Part shown: positions 1-8,966 of the stretch, piece by piece
How the letters are laid out: each line of letters begins with the position of its first letter
Position numbering within the stretch: the first letter of the stretch is position 1
Origin: Arenimonas sp049195245
Lineage (GTDB): Bacteria; Pseudomonadota; Gammaproteobacteria; Xanthomonadales; Xanthomonadaceae
DNA: 64,000 nt
NCBI RefSeq assembly: GCF_049195245.1
Contig: NZ_JBMIRR010000026.1
Coordinates: 248,001-312,000, forward strand
Direction of reading: 5' to 3'
Program-made: the position numbers and the translations under genes
The notes under the pieces: model-generated
What the model saw: the letters and a program-made list of their open reading frames with translations, nothing else
What the model was told of the DNA's origin: nothing
The model's database searches: none

Positions 1-371
1 AGGCGGTAGCCGCGCTCGGCCGCGATGTCCATCCACAGGTAGGCCATGGGTCGGTCCATGGGCGCGCCCTCGCCTTTCCAGAGCATCTCGCCAACCATGG
101 CCTGCGAGGGCTTGTCGGCAAAGCGCGCGCCGCGCATGAAGGAAGCCAGCGCCTGTTCGTACCGCTTCTTCCGATAGTGACCCTGACCGGCCAGGCGATG
201 GCGCAGGTCGGGGTGGTAATCGAGGAAGCCGGTGGTGCTCATGATGTATTTCTCGTCGCCGGTGCGCTCGTTGTCCTTGGGCGTGGGCGGCGGCGTCTGC
301 GCCAGTGCCGACGAGGACAGCGCGGACAGCGCCAGGCACAGCGCAAGCATCAACGGGCGGGAAGCGGTCAT
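1..371 (-). CDS. Exported Sel1-repeat-like protein (N-terminal part)
   Basis: The reading frame starts at an ATG ending at 371 and runs off the window, so only about 123 residues are seen. Residues 1-25 form a signal peptide ending in ALA. The later part (YRKKRYEQALASFMRGARFA, then a segment with YLWMDIAAERGYR) has the pattern of Sel1/TPR-like repeats, which mediate protein-protein contacts. The start overlaps the stop of the upstream pseudouridine synthase gene as ATGA, so the two are probably translationally coupled. The function is unknown. Confidence 0.75.
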   Translation of the reverse strand, partial: MTASRPLMLALCLALSALSSSALAQTPPPTPKDNERTGDEKYIMSTTGFLDYHPDLRHRLAGQGHYRKKRYEQALASFMRGARFADKPSQAMVGEMLWKGEGAPMDRPMAYLWMDIAAERGYR

Positions 372-1153
372 GGCAACTCCGGTGGGGCGATCAGGGAAGG
401 ACTATAGGGGGATGCCGGAATGGCCACATCGGTCGCAAGTAATGCGGATTCGTCGGGCATCTCCCAGCCCAGCTGTGCGAACGCGCGCAGCCACTGCGCA
501 TCGCCTGGCGCCACGACGGTCATGCGCCGGCCATCCAGCGGGTGCGTGAACGACAGCTGCCAGGCGTGCAGCAGCATGCGGTGCACGCCCATCCTTCGGA
601 ACGCCTGGTTGTGGCGGCCATCGCCATGGCTGGAATCACCGATCAGGTGGTGGTGGATGTGCTTGAGGTGGCGGCGGATCTGCCGGAAGCGACCGGTGCG
701 CGGCCGGCAGCACAGCAGCGCATAGCGCGAGCTTGGATGCTGCGCGCTGGGCTGCGCCAGTTCCGCCGTGGCCAGTCGTGCGTAGTCGGTGATGGCCGGT
801 TTCTTCTGCGGCTTGCCGGGGCCGCCGTCGAGCGCATGGTCGATGACGCCCTGCGCGGGCTCGGGCCAGCCGCGGCACACGGCCAGGTACTGCTTGTCGA
901 AGTCCTGCGACATCAGCGATTTGCCCAGCGCCGAGGCGCTGTCGCGATCGAAGGCCAGCAGCAGGCAGCCGCTGGTGGCGCGGTCGAGGCGATGGACCAG
1001 GAACACGGGCCGGCCGAACTGCTCGCGCAGCCGGTCGGCGGCGAAATCGGTCTCGCCGCGGGCCAGGGCGCTGTCGTGCACCATCAGGCCGGCGGGCTTG
1101 TTCACGACCGCCAACTGGTCGTCGGCGTGCAGCACGTCCAGGGCCTGGTTCAT
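368..1153 (-). CDS. truC: tRNA pseudouridine(65) synthase, TruC-like
   Basis: 261 residues, the usual length of TruC. The RluA-family catalytic motif HRLDRATSG is at residues 54-62, with Asp57 as the expected nucleophile, preceded by the conserved VVNKPAGLMVH. The RTGRFRQIRRHLKHIHHHLIGD stretch is the C-terminal family signature. The enzyme would isomerise U65 of tRNA-Asp in the cytoplasm. It is the first gene of a two-gene unit with the Sel1-like gene (4-bp overlap). Another RluA-family specificity (for example RluC/D-like rRNA sites) cannot be excluded, but the absence of an S4 domain and the length favour TruC. Confidence 0.85.
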   Translation of the reverse strand: MNQALDVLHADDQLAVVNKPAGLMVHDSALARGETDFAADRLREQFGRPVFLVHRLDRATSGCLLLAFDRDSASALGKSLMSQDFDKQYLAVCRGWPEPAQGVIDHALDGGPGKPQKKPAITDYARLATAELAQPSAQHPSSRYALLCCRPRTGRFRQIRRHLKHIHHHLIGDSSHGDGRHNQAFRRMGVHRMLLHAWQLSFTHPLDGRRMTVVAPGDAQWLRAFAQLGWEMPDESALLATDVAIPASPYSPSLIAPPELP

Positions 1154-1274
1154 GCGGGCTCACGCTGGGAAGGGGCGGCGATTCTCGCACGCCGCGCCCT
1201 GTCTTCCGGCAGATGCGCGGCGCGCCGGCGGGGCGTAGGCTGCGTTTCCACACCGCCATCCGGGGACCGATGCC

Positions 1275-2825
1275 ATGGCCACGCCGCGCCCGCTGCTGTT
1301 CCTGTTGTGCGCCCTGCTGGCGGCCACGCCCGCCGCGGCCCGCCCGCCCGATGGCGGCCGGATCATGGCCACGCAGGAGGCCGCCGACCAGGTGTCGCCC
1401 GAGCTGGACCGCGAGATCGTCAAGCGCGTGGCCGAGAACATCGAGACCTTGCGCAGCACGGGCCAGTTCCGGTTCCAGCCCAAGGCGCTCACCGGCCTGA
1501 CCTGGCCGATGGGCCCGACGCCCGGCGTCGGCAGCGACTGGTCGGGCATCTCCAACTTCGTGGACCTCAACCCGGCCTTTCCCAACCAGGTGCGCGAGTA
1601 CACCTGCGGCACCCGCAGCTACGACACCGCGGCCGGCTACAACCATCGCGGCATCGACTACTTCATCTGGCCCTTCCCCTGGCACCTGATGGACTCGGGC
1701 GCGGTGGACGTGATCGCGACCGCGCCCGGCACCCTGATCGAGAAGCGCGACGGCGCCAGCGATCGCAGCTGTTCCTTCGACGCGCCCGACAACGCCAACT
1801 ACGTGATCATCCTGCACGGCGACGGCAGCATCGCGCGCTACCTGCACCTCAAGCGCAACTCGGTCACGTCGCTGCCGATCGGCACGCAGGTGGCGGCGGG
1901 CACGGTGCTGGGCAAGGTCGGCAGTTCGGGCATTTCCACCGGGCCGCACCTGCATCTGGAGCTGCGCGCGAACAATTCCGTCAACGCGCCGGTGCTCGAT
2001 CCCTACCAGGGCCAGTGCAATGCGGTGACTTCATCGTGGGCCAGCCAGCGGCCCTACCGCGACACCCGCATCAACCGCATCTCCACCCACAGCGCGCCGC
2101 CGGTGTACCCGCAGTGCCCGAACACCACCGACGTGCCCAACTTCAAGGACGTGTTCAACCCCGGCGACCCGATCACCTTCATGGCCGCCTACCGCGACGT
2201 GGGGCGCGGCATGGTGACGCAGTTCCGGCTGCTGCGGCCCAACGGCACGGTCGAGTCGAGCTGGAACTTCGACATGGCCGAGACCGGCAGCACGCCGGAG
2301 TACTACAGCGGCGCGTACTGGTACTGGAACCAGGCGCTGCCGGCCAACGCCGCGCTGGGACTGTGGACGCTGGAGGCGACGCTGCAGGGCCAGGTGATCC
2401 GGCACACCTTCCGGGTGGGCAATGCGGTGCCGGCCAGCGGGCCGTTCCCGAACGAGATCCAGGGCAGCTGGTTCAACCTGGCAACCTCGGGGCAGGGCTT
2501 CACGCTGGAGATGGTGGATGACCAGCGCTTCATCCTGTTCTTCTACGGCTTCGGCAATTCCGGCGAGCATCTGTGGCTGTACGGCGACTACCGCCCCAAC
2601 CGCCAGACCTTCGGCTACGGCCAGCCCATCGACGTGCCGATGTCCTTCGTCACCGGCGCCACCTGGAGCAACTTCACCGGCTCGCGCGTCTACACGCCCT
2701 GGGGCACGGCCCGCATCACCTTCAACAGCTGTCGCTCGGCCACGGTGCAGCTGTCGGGCAGCACGGGCACGCAGACGCTGGCGCTGGAGAAACTGCTGAC
2801 GCCGATTGGCCTCACCTGCCCCTGA
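1275..2825 (+). CDS. Exported M23-family metallopeptidase
   Basis: 516 residues. An N-terminal signal peptide (about residues 1-22, ending AAA) sends it to the periplasm or outside. The M23 (lysostaphin-like) domain carries the zinc ligands in NHRGID (His124, Asp128) and GPHLHLEL (His225, His227). M23 enzymes cut peptide bonds, usually in peptidoglycan crosslinks or elastin-like substrates. Residues from about 240 to 516 form a long Trp/Tyr-rich beta-type region of unknown role, perhaps substrate binding. A second ATG five bases upstream (1270) is in another frame; the ATG at 1275 gives the signal peptide. It is monocistronic, divergent from truC and convergent with ubiB. Confidence 0.85.
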   Translation: MATPRPLLFLLCALLAATPAAARPPDGGRIMATQEAADQVSPELDREIVKRVAENIETLRSTGQFRFQPKALTGLTWPMGPTPGVGSDWSGISNFVDLNPAFPNQVREYTCGTRSYDTAAGYNHRGIDYFIWPFPWHLMDSGAVDVIATAPGTLIEKRDGASDRSCSFDAPDNANYVIILHGDGSIARYLHLKRNSVTSLPIGTQVAAGTVLGKVGSSGISTGPHLHLELRANNSVNAPVLDPYQGQCNAVTSSWASQRPYRDTRINRISTHSAPPVYPQCPNTTDVPNFKDVFNPGDPITFMAAYRDVGRGMVTQFRLLRPNGTVESSWNFDMAETGSTPEYYSGAYWYWNQALPANAALGLWTLEATLQGQVIRHTFRVGNAVPASGPFPNEIQGSWFNLATSGQGFTLEMVDDQRFILFFYGFGNSGEHLWLYGDYRPNRQTFGYGQPIDVPMSFVTGATWSNFTGSRVYTPWGTARITFNSCRSATVQLSGSTGTQTLALEKLLTPIGLTCP

Positions 2826-2829
2826 CGCT

Positions 2830-2929
2830 GCTGAAACAGAGAAAACATACCAGGTATGTTTTTATTTACCGTCCGTTTTCCGCCAGACAGCACATAAAAA
2901 CATACCTGGTATGTTTTCTCTGTTTCAGC
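2830..2929. repeat. 36-bp perfect inverted repeat with palindromic core
   Basis: Positions 2830-2865 and 2894-2929 are perfect inverted copies, separated by 28 bp. Each arm contains its own palindrome, AACATACC-A-GGTATGTT. The structure lies between the convergent M23 and ubiB genes and the right arm covers the ubiB stop codon at 2925. A part copy of the same core occurs at 20879. It could act as a bidirectional terminator or be a REP-type element; it has no T-run typical of a simple terminator beyond short stretches. Confidence 0.8.
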
Positions 2930-4610
2930 GGCGGGGCCAGGCGGCGAGGAAGGCGCCGAAGGCACCCAGGCCGGCAATGCCGGCGGCGGCGGGAATGCCG
3001 AGCATGCGCGGACCGCCGGCATCCAGGCCCACCAGCACCGCGGCCACCACCATCAGGCCGGTGCCCAGGATCGCGTACACCGTCTGCCGCTGGCCCGCCT
3101 TCGAGATGCGGGCCAGTTCGGCCAAGTCTTCGCTGCGCATGTGGATGCTGTGCTGGCCGCGCACCTGCTGGGCCAGGAAGTCGTGCAGCAGGCGCGGCAT
3201 GTCGGGCGCGTGGGTGATCAGCTCCGGCAGCCGCTTGCGGAACTCCTCGCCCAGCCGCGCGGGGCTGTAGCGGTCGCGCAGGATGCGTTCCAGCACCGGC
3301 CGCGCCTCGGCCCAGATGTCGAGCTTGGGATCCAGCAGCCGGCCCACGCCCTCGATGTTGAGCAGGGTCTTCTGCAGCAGGATCAGCTGCGGCTGCAGCG
3401 TCAGCTCGTAGCGCTGCGCGGTCTTGAACAGCTTGGCCAGCACCTCGCCCAGCGAGATCTCGCTCAGCGGCCGGGTGAAGTAGGGCTCGCACACCGCGCG
3501 CGTGGCGGCCTCAAGCTCGTCGATGCGGATGTGCGCCGGCATCCAGCCCGCCTCCACGTGCAGCTCGGCGATGCGCCGGTAGTCGCGCTGGAAGATGGCC
3601 ATGAAGTTCTCGGCCAGGTAGTACTGGTCGCGCCGGTCGAGCTGGCCGACGATGCCGAAATCGATGGCGATGAAACGCGGGTTCTCCGTGCGCGTCGCAT
3701 CCACCCAGATGTTGCCGGCGTGCGCGTCGGCGTGGAAGAAGTTGTCGCGGAACACCTGCGTGTAGAACACCCGCACGCCCTTGGCCGCCAGCGCGCGCCG
3801 GTCGATGCCCGCGGCATCCAGCGCCGCCACATCATCCGACGGAATGCCGCGCACGCGCTCCATCGTCAGTACCGTCTCGGTGCTGTAATCCCAGAACACC
3901 TCGGGCACGTACAGGTCATCGCTGCCCAGCCAGGTGCGGCGCATCAGGCTGGCATTGGCGCCCTCGCGCTGCAGGTCGAGCTCGGCGTAGAGCGTGGCCT
4001 CGATCTCCGACACCACTTCCTGCGGCCGGATCTTGTCGGCATTGGGATGGTGGCGGTCGGCCAGCGTGGACAGCGTGCGCAGCAGGTCCACGTCGGCCGC
4101 GATCTGCTTGCGGATGCCGGGCCGCAGCACCTTGACCACCACCTCGCGGCCATCGTGCAGGCGCGCGGCGTGCACCTGGGCGATCGAGGCCGAGGCCAGC
4201 GGCGTGAGGTCGAACTCGGCGAACACTTCCGAGACCGGCCGTCCCAGCGCCGCCTCGATGCGCGCCCGCGCGTCCTCGCCGGGAAACGGCGCCACGCGAT
4301 CCTGCAGCAGGGTCAGCTCCTGCGCGATGTCGGGCGGCAGCAGGTCGCGGCGCGTGGACAGCACCTGGCCGAACTTCACGAAGATCGGGCCCAGCTCCTG
4401 CAGCGCCAGCCGCAGGCGTGCGCCGCGCGGCAGGTCGGCCGCGCTGCGCGCCGGGGTGATCGGCCGCAGCAGCCACAACCAGCGGCCGAGCACGGTGGTT
4501 TCCAGGAAATCGTCGAGCCGGTGGCGCAGCAGCACGCGGGCAATGCCCAGCGCGCGCAGGCTGGCGCTGAAGCCGGTCTTGCCGCCGCGCAGCAGGCGCA
4601 CCGGATTCAC
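2925..4610 (-). CDS. ubiB: Ubiquinone biosynthesis kinase-like protein UbiB
   Basis: 561 residues, normal for UbiB. The ABC1/ADCK atypical kinase fold is shown by KFGQ (residues 79-82), the ASIAQVHAARL nucleotide-loop segment, HADAHAGNI and the IDFG metal-binding motif. Two C-terminal membrane segments (about residues 512-560) anchor it, as in E. coli. UbiB supports coenzyme Q synthesis, probably by an ATPase activity that helps extract lipid intermediates. The ATG overlaps the ubiJ stop by 4 bp, so the pair is translationally coupled. The expected third partner ubiE is not in this window. Confidence 0.93.
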   Translation of the reverse strand: MNPVRLLRGGKTGFSASLRALGIARVLLRHRLDDFLETTVLGRWLWLLRPITPARSAADLPRGARLRLALQELGPIFVKFGQVLSTRRDLLPPDIAQELTLLQDRVAPFPGEDARARIEAALGRPVSEVFAEFDLTPLASASIAQVHAARLHDGREVVVKVLRPGIRKQIAADVDLLRTLSTLADRHHPNADKIRPQEVVSEIEATLYAELDLQREGANASLMRRTWLGSDDLYVPEVFWDYSTETVLTMERVRGIPSDDVAALDAAGIDRRALAAKGVRVFYTQVFRDNFFHADAHAGNIWVDATRTENPRFIAIDFGIVGQLDRRDQYYLAENFMAIFQRDYRRIAELHVEAGWMPAHIRIDELEAATRAVCEPYFTRPLSEISLGEVLAKLFKTAQRYELTLQPQLILLQKTLLNIEGVGRLLDPKLDIWAEARPVLERILRDRYSPARLGEEFRKRLPELITHAPDMPRLLHDFLAQQVRGQHSIHMRSEDLAELARISKAGQRQTVYAILGTGLMVVAAVLVGLDAGGPRMLGIPAAAGIAGLGAFGAFLAAWPRR

Positions 4611-5245
4611 GCGTCGCGCTCCGGCGGCAGGCGCGCCGCGCGCGCGGCCAGGCGTTCGGCGCGATCGCGCAGTTCGTCCACGTCGTCCAGGAAGGCGGCC
4701 AGTTCGGCCTTGCCGACCAGGTCGCGCGATTCCTCGGTGAGGTAGTCCACGCCGTCGCGGGTGAAGCCCTTGGCGAAACCGGCGCCGGCCTTCAGGCCCT
4801 CGCGCAGCACGCGCGACACCTGCGGGCCGATCACGGGTCCCAGCACGTCGGCGAAGGGCTTGTCCCAGTCCGGATCGAAGCCCTTGGCCAGCTGCTGCAC
4901 GGTGCGCGCGAGTTCGGCATCACCGTTGATGCGCACCTTGCCCACCGGCGGCGCCCCCGGCGTACGCAGGAACGGCAGCTGCGACAGCACGCCCGAGAGC
5001 GTGGCGCGGATGCCCAGGTCGGGCTCGACAGAGGGCGGGCCGACCCGCAGGCGGCCCTCGGCCACGCGGATGTCGAGCGCGACCGGCGGCGCCTCCAGCG
5101 CCAGGCCGATGCGGCGGCCCTCTAGCCGCGCCAGCGCAGCGCCGGTGTCGGGATCCAGCGCGACCAGACGGTTGAGCGCCTGCTCCAGCGCGCGGCCGGC
5201 CAGGGGCTTGAGGGCATCGAAGGGTGAAGCGGCAGCTTGCGTCAT
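4607..5245 (-). CDS. ubiJ: Ubiquinone biosynthesis accessory factor UbiJ
   Basis: 212 residues with an N-terminal SCP2-like lipid-binding domain (about residues 10-115) and a C-terminal helical part ending in a coiled-coil-like segment (LDDVDELRDRAERLAARAARL). This is the UbiJ layout. UbiJ helps assemble the soluble Ubi complex and binds ubiquinone intermediates. It lies directly upstream of ubiB with a 4-bp overlap, as in the enterobacterial ubiEJB operon, which supports the assignment more strongly than sequence conservation alone. Confidence 0.88.
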   Translation of the reverse strand: MTQAAASPFDALKPLAGRALEQALNRLVALDPDTGAALARLEGRRIGLALEAPPVALDIRVAEGRLRVGPPSVEPDLGIRATLSGVLSQLPFLRTPGAPPVGKVRINGDAELARTVQQLAKGFDPDWDKPFADVLGPVIGPQVSRVLREGLKAGAGFAKGFTRDGVDYLTEESRDLVGKAELAAFLDDVDELRDRAERLAARAARLPPERDA

Positions 5246-5321
5246 GGCGCCATTCTAGGGGAAGCGCGATGCACGCACGGGTGAATGCGGCCAAGGCCCC
5301 GGTGCGCGCCGGGCCCGCGGT

Positions 5322-6329
5322 TCAGGCCGGTCGCGCCGGGTCGTGCCACCAGCGGGCCAGGCGCTGCAGTCCCTCGGCGGTGGACACGCGCGGCAGGTAG
5401 CCGAAATCGCGCGCGGCCGCGGAGATGTCATACCAGTGCGGCGTGGACAGCTGCTCGGCCAGGAACCGGGTCATCGGCGGCTCGCCGCCCAGCCGCAGCA
5501 GTTTCCAGACCGGCTCGAGCAGCGCACCGGCCGCGTACGCCACCGCGTACGGCACTTCGCCGGTGACTGGCGGCACGCCGGCCGCGGCCAGCATGTCGTT
5601 GACGATCTGGCGCACCGGCCGCGGTTCGCCGTTGGAAATGAAATACGCGCGCCCGGCGCAGGCCGCGCCCGGGCGCAGCGCCGCGAACGCATCCAGGTGC
5701 GCCTGCGCCGCATTGTCGATGTAGGTGGTGTCCATGCGGTTGTGGCCGCCGTCGATGAAACGCAGCCGGCCCGCACGCGCGCGCTCGGCCAGGCGCGGCA
5801 GCAGCTGGGTGTCGCCCGGCCCCCAGATCAGCCGCGGGCGCAGCGCCACCGTGGCCAGGGTCGCGTCGTTGGCCGCCAGCACCTCGCGCTCGGCCACCAG
5901 CTTGGTGGCCGGGTAGGGCGCCTTGAAACCGTGGCCGTAGGGCGTATCGGCTTCATTGCCGCCTTCCACCGGCGTGCGGCCGCTGTGGGTCACGCTGGGC
6001 GTGGAGGTGTAGACCAGGGTCGGAATGCCGTGCTGGCGCATCGCCGCCAGCACGTTGCGTGTGCCGACCACGTTGGCCTGGAAATAGCTGTCGTAGCTGC
6101 CCCAGGCACCGGCCTTGGCGGCGTTGTGGAAGATGGCCTGCTGCCCCGCGAACGCCGCCGTCACCGCGGCCGCGTCGGCCAGATCGCCGCGCACCTGGCG
6201 CACGCCCATCGCGTCCAGCGCAGTCGAGTGGCTGCGCTGGAAGCTGGTCACCTCATGCCCCTGGGCCACCAGGCCCGCGCACAGCGCCTGCCCGAGGAAA
6301 CCCGCGCCACCGGTCACCAGCACTTTCAT
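5322..6329 (-). CDS. oleD: OleD: NADPH-dependent 2-alkyl-3-oxoalkanoate reductase
   Basis: 335 residues. An extended short-chain dehydrogenase with the dinucleotide motif GGAGFLG (residues 7-13) and the catalytic pair Y139-x3-K143 in YPATK. In the Ole pathway, OleD reduces the beta-keto acid made by OleA to a beta-hydroxy acid. Its ATG overlaps the oleC stop (ATGA), and oleC overlaps oleB, giving a coupled oleB-oleC-oleD unit. The start was chosen at 6329 because it opens directly on the Rossmann strand (MKVLVTGG) and gives the overlap. Confidence 0.9.
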   Translation of the reverse strand: MKVLVTGGAGFLGQALCAGLVAQGHEVTSFQRSHSTALDAMGVRQVRGDLADAAAVTAAFAGQQAIFHNAAKAGAWGSYDSYFQANVVGTRNVLAAMRQHGIPTLVYTSTPSVTHSGRTPVEGGNEADTPYGHGFKAPYPATKLVAEREVLAANDATLATVALRPRLIWGPGDTQLLPRLAERARAGRLRFIDGGHNRMDTTYIDNAAQAHLDAFAALRPGAACAGRAYFISNGEPRPVRQIVNDMLAAAGVPPVTGEVPYAVAYAAGALLEPVWKLLRLGGEPPMTRFLAEQLSTPHWYDISAAARDFGYLPRVSTAEGLQRLARWWHDPARPA

Positions 6330-7987
6330 GCGGCACCGTCCCGGCAGCGTCGGTCGGCCCAGGGCGCAAGGATCTCGCGGGTGATCTTGGCGTTGTGGCG
6401 GATGTCCACGGGGAAGCCCGGGTGCACCAGGAAGGTTTCGATGCGCGCGGTGTGCACGAAGCCCTGCCCCAGCTTCCGCAGTTCGGCCAGCACGCGCGCG
6501 TGCTCGCCGCGCGGCAGGCCCGGGCGCATTTCCACGCACAGCACCGGCCGCTGTTGGCCCGGCTCGCCCACGCCGACCAGGGCGGTGCGCAGCACCTCGG
6601 GATGCACGTTGAACACCGGCTCGACCTGCTCGGTGTACAGGCCGCCTTCGGCCGTGCGCACGCGATGGCTCTTGCGCCCGCAGAACCACAGCCGGCCCTG
6701 CGCATCGAAACGCCCCAGGTCGCCCATGCGGTGCACGATGCGGGTGCTGCCGTCGGCCAGGGTCTCGCGGATCTTGGCCAGCGCGGTGGCCTGGGGCCGG
6801 TTGAAGTATTCGTCGGTGGCGGTGGGCCCGGCCACGGTGATCTCGCCGATCGCCTCGGCACCCAGCACCCGGGCCTGTCCCCAGTCGGCGATGGCCTCGT
6901 CGGTGATGGCGATGATGCGCACCTCGTTGGGCGGCACCGGCCGCCCCACGCAGGTGCCGGCGCCCTGCTCGGTGGCCTCGCGGGTGGATTCCAGCTCGCG
7001 GCCCTCGATCACCGCCACCGGCAGGCATTCGGTGGCGCCGTAAGGCGTCCAGAACTGCGCATCGGAAGGCAGCAGCGCGCGCATGCGCGCCACCACGTCG
7101 GCCGGCACCGGCGCGCCGGCCGACGTGACGCGACGCAGTCCGGGCAGCGGCGCGCCGTGCCCGGCCAGCACGCGCATCAGCGCCGGCGAACCGAACAGCT
7201 GGTCCACGCCGAAGTCCTGCATCGCCTTCACCAGCTTGCGCGGATCGGCCTTGGCCGGCCGCGTCGGGTCCATGTCGGGGATGATCGAGCTCAGGCCCAG
7301 CGCCGGATCGAACAGCGCGAACGGCGGGAAGGTCGGAAGGTCCACGCCGCCGGGCTGGATGCCGAAGGCCTCGCGCAGCAGCGCCACCTGCGCCACGAAA
7401 TGACGGTGCCGATACACCACGCCCTTGGGCACGCCGGTGGATCCGGAGGTGAACAGGATCGCCGCGACCTCGTCGCCCTGCGTGTCGGCCAGCTGCGGAC
7501 CGGCGCCGGCACCGGCCGCCTCCACCGCCGCCAGGTCCACGCCGCCCCAGAACCAGCGCCGTCCGACCGTGACCAGGACCCGCGCACTGCGCGCCCAGCG
7601 CAGCAGAACGCGCGCCGCGTGCGCCAGCGGAATGCCGATGAAGGCCTGGGGCTGCGCCTCGTCCAGGCACTGCCGCAGCGCGCGCCGGTCGATGCCCGGA
7701 TCCACCAGCACCGGCACCGCGCCGCGCTTGAACAGCGCGAACATCAGCAGGAAGAACTCCGGCGAGGGCCGCACCATCAGCGCCACGCGATCGCCGCGGG
7801 CGATGCCGTGCCGGCCCAGGCCGGCGGCGATCGCATCCGATCGCGCATCCAGCTCGCGGTAGCTCAGGGTCAGGTCATAGCGCGCGTAGCCGTCGGGCCC
7901 GCGCGTCCCGGGGCAGCGCATCGCGATCCGGTCGGGCGCTTCCGCCGCCAGTCGCGGCAGCGCCGCCGCGATGTTGCCGGCGTTCAC
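6326..7987 (-). CDS. oleC: OleC: AMP-dependent beta-lactone synthetase
   Basis: 553 residues from a GTG start at 7987 that overlaps the oleB stop (GTGA). The ANL-superfamily signature ILFTSGSTGVPKG lies at residues 178-190, followed by TPYGATECLP and the MGDLGRFDAQGRLWFCGRK hinge region. OleC adenylates the 2-alkyl-3-hydroxy acid and closes it to a cis-beta-lactone. Being placed between oleB and oleD, and the family-typical RHFVAQV and GFPVDIRHNAKITRE segments, separate it from ordinary acyl-CoA ligases. Confidence 0.9.
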   Translation of the reverse strand: MNAGNIAAALPRLAAEAPDRIAMRCPGTRGPDGYARYDLTLSYRELDARSDAIAAGLGRHGIARGDRVALMVRPSPEFFLLMFALFKRGAVPVLVDPGIDRRALRQCLDEAQPQAFIGIPLAHAARVLLRWARSARVLVTVGRRWFWGGVDLAAVEAAGAGAGPQLADTQGDEVAAILFTSGSTGVPKGVVYRHRHFVAQVALLREAFGIQPGGVDLPTFPPFALFDPALGLSSIIPDMDPTRPAKADPRKLVKAMQDFGVDQLFGSPALMRVLAGHGAPLPGLRRVTSAGAPVPADVVARMRALLPSDAQFWTPYGATECLPVAVIEGRELESTREATEQGAGTCVGRPVPPNEVRIIAITDEAIADWGQARVLGAEAIGEITVAGPTATDEYFNRPQATALAKIRETLADGSTRIVHRMGDLGRFDAQGRLWFCGRKSHRVRTAEGGLYTEQVEPVFNVHPEVLRTALVGVGEPGQQRPVLCVEMRPGLPRGEHARVLAELRKLGQGFVHTARIETFLVHPGFPVDIRHNAKITREILAPWADRRCRDGAA

Positions 7988-8913
7988 AGCAGGTTGCGGT
8001 CCAGGAAGTCGCGGATGCGCGGCACCAGAACGGCGTGCTTGTCCTCCAGCACGTAGTGCCCGGCATCGTCGTAGATCTGCTTCTCGGCCCGGGGCAGCGT
8101 GGCTTCGAACACCTTCAGGAAATGGTGGTCGAACACGAAATCGCGCAGGCCCCAGCCGATGAAGGTGGGCCGGTTGGCGAAGTCGGGCAGGCGGCGGCCG
8201 GCCTCCTCGACGAGGTCCCAGGCGCGGTCGCCGTCCTTGAGCGGGATGTCCTGCACGAAGCGCACGGTCGAGATGCGGTTGGCCCAGCTGTCGTAGGGCG
8301 CCAGGAAGGCGCGCTTGACGTCGTCCGGCATCGGCGACACCACGCCGTCGCGGGTGGCGCCGGCGGCGAAGGCATTGGCGCCGCGGATCAGCCATTCGCC
8401 CAGGCCCCAGTTGCGGCCCAGCTTGAGCTGCCAGGGCAGGGGCTTGTCGGCCGGCAGCGGGAAGGCCGCGGTGTTGAGGATGACCAGGCGCTTCACGCGC
8501 GCGGCGTGCTTGAGCGCCCAGCCGAAGCCGACCATGCCGCCCCAGTCGTGCACGGCCAGGGTGATGTCGTCGCCCAGGTTCAGCGAATCCAGCAGCCGGT
8601 CCAGGTCCTGCACGCGGTTGCGCAGCGTGTAGCCGTAGTCCTTGTCGGCCGGCTTGTCCGACAGGCCCATGCCGATGTGGTCGGGCACGATGCAGCGGTA
8701 GTCGCCGCGCAGGGCCAGCACCAGGTGGCGCCAGTAGTAGCTCCACGAGGGGTTGCCGTGCAGCATCACGATCGGGTCGCCCTCGCCCTCGTCCAGATAG
8801 CTCTGGGTCAGGCCGTTGGGATGCACGAAGGCCTTGGGGGTGAACGGATAGTCCGGGAACGGACCCTTGGCGAGGACACGCGCCTGTTCGGCGCTGAGGG
8901 GGCTGGCAGTCAT
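7984..8913 (-). CDS. oleB: OleB: beta-lactone decarboxylase (alpha/beta hydrolase)
   Basis: 309 residues, related to haloalkane dehalogenases. The oxyanion segment HGNPSW (52-57), the nucleophile elbow VHDWGG with Asp123, and a C-terminal catalytic His in DAGHYVLED are all present. OleB removes CO2 from the beta-lactone to give the final long-chain internal olefin. It is the first gene of oleBCD. Nothing else lies between it and the receptor gene upstream except 53 bp without a clear hairpin, so read-through from the receptor gene is possible. Confidence 0.9.
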   Translation of the reverse strand: MTASPLSAEQARVLAKGPFPDYPFTPKAFVHPNGLTQSYLDEGEGDPIVMLHGNPSWSYYWRHLVLALRGDYRCIVPDHIGMGLSDKPADKDYGYTLRNRVQDLDRLLDSLNLGDDITLAVHDWGGMVGFGWALKHAARVKRLVILNTAAFPLPADKPLPWQLKLGRNWGLGEWLIRGANAFAAGATRDGVVSPMPDDVKRAFLAPYDSWANRISTVRFVQDIPLKDGDRAWDLVEEAGRRLPDFANRPTFIGWGLRDFVFDHHFLKVFEATLPRAEKQIYDDAGHYVLEDKHAVLVPRIRDFLDRNLL

Positions 8914-8966
8914 GGGCGGGGATTCTACCCGACCCTGCGCCGGTGCCCGCCCTGTCCGCCCCGGGA

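Noticed and set aside
542..2521. Long open frame on the plus strand covering truC and the peptidase gene
   Set aside because: It is the shadow of genes on other frames in GC-rich DNA: composition is Arg/Ala/Gln-rich without motifs, while the M23 and TruC frames hold complete family signatures.
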